A stretch of DNA of 64,000 nt from Flagellimonas amoyensis (GTDB lineage Bacteria > Bacteroidota > Bacteroidia > Flavobacteriales > Flavobacteriaceae). Location: contig NZ_QBUK01000003.1 of assembly GCF_003058265.1 (NCBI RefSeq), forward strand, positions 124,001 through 188,000, written 5' to 3'. The position numbers and the translations under genes are program-made. Positions within the stretch are counted from its first letter, which is position 1. The number at the start of each line of letters is the position of its first letter. Positions 62,126 through 64,000 of the stretch are shown piece by piece. Below the pieces are notes generated by a model. That model saw only the letters and a program-made list of their open reading frames with translations, was not told the DNA's origin and did not search any database.

Positions 62126-63455
62126 ACTGGGGCTGATCATCAAACGGGAGTATCTGGCAAAGGTGAGGAACCGTTCCTTTATTGTAATGACCATTCTGAG
62201 TCCCCTGCTGATCGTGGGGATGATCGTACTGATCGCCTATCTGGCCAAGATTAATGATGACGAGGTAAGGGTAGTCTCCGTTTTGAACGAGAGCAACTAT
62301 TTTGATGAGGGCTTCATCTCGACCAGAAACATTTCCTATGTGTATCTGGACCAAATTTCTCTTGAGGCTGCAAAGGATTCAACAGCTTCCATGGGCTATT
62401 ATGGACTGCTCCATATTCCCAGCGGGGGCAGCATCGAAAATGTGGCCCGCCAAGCACATCTATACACCAAGGACAATCCCAACACCAGCGTGACCCAACA
62501 ATTGGAAGATATTTTCCAGAAACAGTTGCGGCAGGACCGTTTGGGAAAATTGGGGGTTTCATCGGACCAGTTTTCCGAGGTGGAAAAGCCCTTCGGGCTG
62601 AACCTCTCCACTTTTGAAGGGGAAAAGAGCTTAAAGGGCATCAACGAGATCAAGGCGTTCATAGGTGGCGGTTTTGGCTATGCCATCATGATGTTCATTA
62701 TCATATACGGAGGGTTTGTGATGCGGAGCGTGATCGAGGAGAAAACAAGCAGGATCATTGAAGTGATCATATCTTCAGTGAAACCGTTCCAATTGATGTT
62801 GGGCAAGATCATCGGGACCTCATTGGCGGGGATCACCCAGTTTGCCATTTGGATCATTTCGGCCTCCATCCTGCTAATGCTTGCCGTGCTCTTGTTGGGA
62901 CTGGACCTCGGGGCCATGACTGGCGATACCCCGCTGCCACAGGAGACCATGGGGGGAATGTCCCAATTTTCCTCCATGGACAGCGAAATGATGATGTATG
63001 CCAAGGAAGTATTCGACATTCCATGGGGATTATTGATCGTGTCCTTTTTTGTTTACTTTGTATTGGGCTACCTGATCTATAGTTCCATTTATGCGGCAAT
63101 TGGTGCCGCAGTGGACAATGAAACGGATACGCAGCAGTTCATATTCCCGATCATAATGCCGTTGATGTTGGGTATTTATGTGGGCTTCTTTTCGGTGTTC
63201 AGTAACCCGAACGGCCCCATAGCAGTGGCCTTTTCCCTGTTTCCGCTCACATCGCCCATCGTGATGCTCATGCGGCTACCGGGAGGGATTGGGCAAGGTG
63301 GCGTACCTTTATGGCAATTATTGTTGTCCATTTCCCTGTTGATCGTTACCTTTTTGGGTATTGTGTCGTTGGCGGCCAAGATCTATAGGGTCGGTATTTT
63401 GATGTATGGCAAAAAGCCCACGTACAAAGAGTTGATCAAGTGGTTGAGATATTAA
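62115..63455 (+). CDS. ABC-2 family permease (NatB-like)
   Basis: A 446-residue membrane protein: an N-terminal helix (about 22-45), a large extracytoplasmic domain (about 46-180), then six further helices (FGYAIMMFIIIYGGFVM, GITQFAIWIISASILLMLAVLL, LIVSFFVYFVLGYLIY onward) with the EEKTSRIIEVIISSVKPFQLMLGKI segment typical of NatB/ABC-2 exporters. Substrate may be Na+ or a drug/lipid; NatB-type Na+ export is a name by homology only. Confidence 0.92.
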   Translation: MGSKLGLIIKREYLAKVRNRSFIVMTILSPLLIVGMIVLIAYLAKINDDEVRVVSVLNESNYFDEGFISTRNISYVYLDQISLEAAKDSTASMGYYGLLHIPSGGSIENVARQAHLYTKDNPNTSVTQQLEDIFQKQLRQDRLGKLGVSSDQFSEVEKPFGLNLSTFEGEKSLKGINEIKAFIGGGFGYAIMMFIIIYGGFVMRSVIEEKTSRIIEVIISSVKPFQLMLGKIIGTSLAGITQFAIWIISASILLMLAVLLLGLDLGAMTGDTPLPQETMGGMSQFSSMDSEMMMYAKEVFDIPWGLLIVSFFVYFVLGYLIYSSIYAAIGAAVDNETDTQQFIFPIIMPLMLGIYVGFFSVFSNPNGPIAVAFSLFPLTSPIVMLMRLPGGIGQGGVPLWQLLLSISLLIVTFLGIVSLAAKIYRVGILMYGKKPTYKELIKWLRY

Positions 63456-63461
63456 TGTAAC

Positions 63462-64000
63462 ATGCAAGACGGAGCAGAAGAAATAAAGGAAATCCTCGAA
63501 GAGGATATCTGGGGGTCCATCAAGGAGTTCCTCAACTTGGGCATCCATATCGGGGAAGGTGAAAAATCCATCAACCTGACGATAGGGTTGCTATTGCTTT
63601 TGACCTTGGCCATTATCGTGGCCAAATTCATCATGAAATGGCTCCGGCACTTGATCACCCGAAAGATGGAGCAGGAGGACAAACAAAAGTTCACCAGCAT
63701 CTTCAAGTTCATCAACTATTTGGTCTATCTGATCGCCGTGTTCGTTACACTGAGTGTGGCCGGGGTGGACATTACGTTGGTGATCACGGCATCCGCGGTA
63801 CTCTTTGTGGGTCTGGGACTGGCATTGCAGGATCTGTTCAAGGATATTCTCGGAGGTGTTTTCATCATCATAGACAAGTCGTTGCAGGTAGGTGACATTG
63901 TGGAGGTGGATGGCAAGGTAGGAAAGGTGTTCGAGATCAAACTGCGGACCACAAGGGCCATCACACGGGACGATAAAGTCCTCATTTTGCCCAATCACAA
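63462..64000 (+). CDS. Small-conductance mechanosensitive channel (MscS), 3' end outside window
   Basis: The frame starts at ATG 63462, 6 bp after the permease stop, and is still open at the window end (about 179 residues). A soluble acidic N terminus is followed by three helices; the third is ASAVLFVGLGLALQDLFKDI, the pore-lining MscS pattern, then a beta domain (FIIIDKSLQVGDIVEVDGKVG, ITRDDKVLILPNH). It should open under membrane tension after osmotic downshift. The close spacing suggests co-transcription with the ABC genes. Confidence 0.92.
   Translation, partial: MQDGAEEIKEILEEDIWGSIKEFLNLGIHIGEGEKSINLTIGLLLLLTLAIIVAKFIMKWLRHLITRKMEQEDKQKFTSIFKFINYLVYLIAVFVTLSVAGVDITLVITASAVLFVGLGLALQDLFKDILGGVFIIIDKSLQVGDIVEVDGKVGKVFEIKLRTTRAITRDDKVLILPNH

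Overview
The window looks like a chromosomal segment of a marine Flavobacteriia member (Bacteroidota), probably Flavobacteriaceae near Muricauda/Allomuricauda. This rests on two SusC/SusD pairs, an ECF sigma/FecR pair, many Cys lipoproteins, DUF6090 and DUF4920 proteins, a DnaJ with a halved zinc finger, few Shine-Dalgarno sites and several TAnnTTTG promoter boxes. The genus is inference. No rRNA, tRNA, CRISPR array, transposase, integrase or phage gene was seen.

Region 1 (1-25.5 kb) holds two outer-membrane import loci whose enzymes act on peptides or amides rather than sugars. Locus A (+ strand, 1967-12044) encodes an M14 zinc carboxypeptidase lipoprotein, SusC, SusD, an accessory lipoprotein, an N-acyl-D-amino-acid deacylase-like amidohydrolase and a fibronectin-III protein with an N-formylglutamate-amidohydrolase-like core. 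A MocR/GabR-type regulator diverges from it, and the gap between them carries a direct repeat resembling a MocR operator. Locus B (- strand, 24775-13525) has FecR, an STN-type SusC, SusD, two tandem S10 serine carboxypeptidases and a prolidase-like amidohydrolase. Its ECF sigma gene diverges from fecR. Proline dehydrogenase lies between the two loci. Together they suggest capture, trimming and catabolism of peptides, possibly modified or proline-rich ones.

Region 2 (25.5-33.3 kb) is accessory. TerC and small hypothetical genes lead into a run of single genes all on the - strand: SRPBCC, small AT-rich proteins, DUF1905, DUF5984, a beta-lactamase-like serine hydrolase, DUF6090 and a HEPN-motif Abi protein. 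Two copies of an intergenic element separate the last three, and a diverged ~60 bp direct repeat brackets 29.0-33.2 kb.

Region 3 (33.3-44.5 kb) has the TesA/YbbA/YbbP-like trio, a 115 bp nested palindromic (REPIN-like) element before a TonB receptor, a DUF1275 protein, a lipocalin-like protein, a stress protein, a two-component system and purU. Region 4 (44.6-51.3 kb) has a fused B12-dependent acyl-CoA mutase (IcmF type), an Lrp regulator, an alpha/beta-hydrolase-fold protein without its nucleophile, and a DUF1684 lipoprotein.

Region 5 (51.3-64 kb) is mostly housekeeping: glnB-amtB with a downstream barrel protein, crcB, a MazG-like pyrophosphatase, ilvE, DUF4920-mnmD, a TIGR01777 epimerase, grpE-dnaJ, a NatAB-type ABC exporter and an MscS channel cut by the window end.
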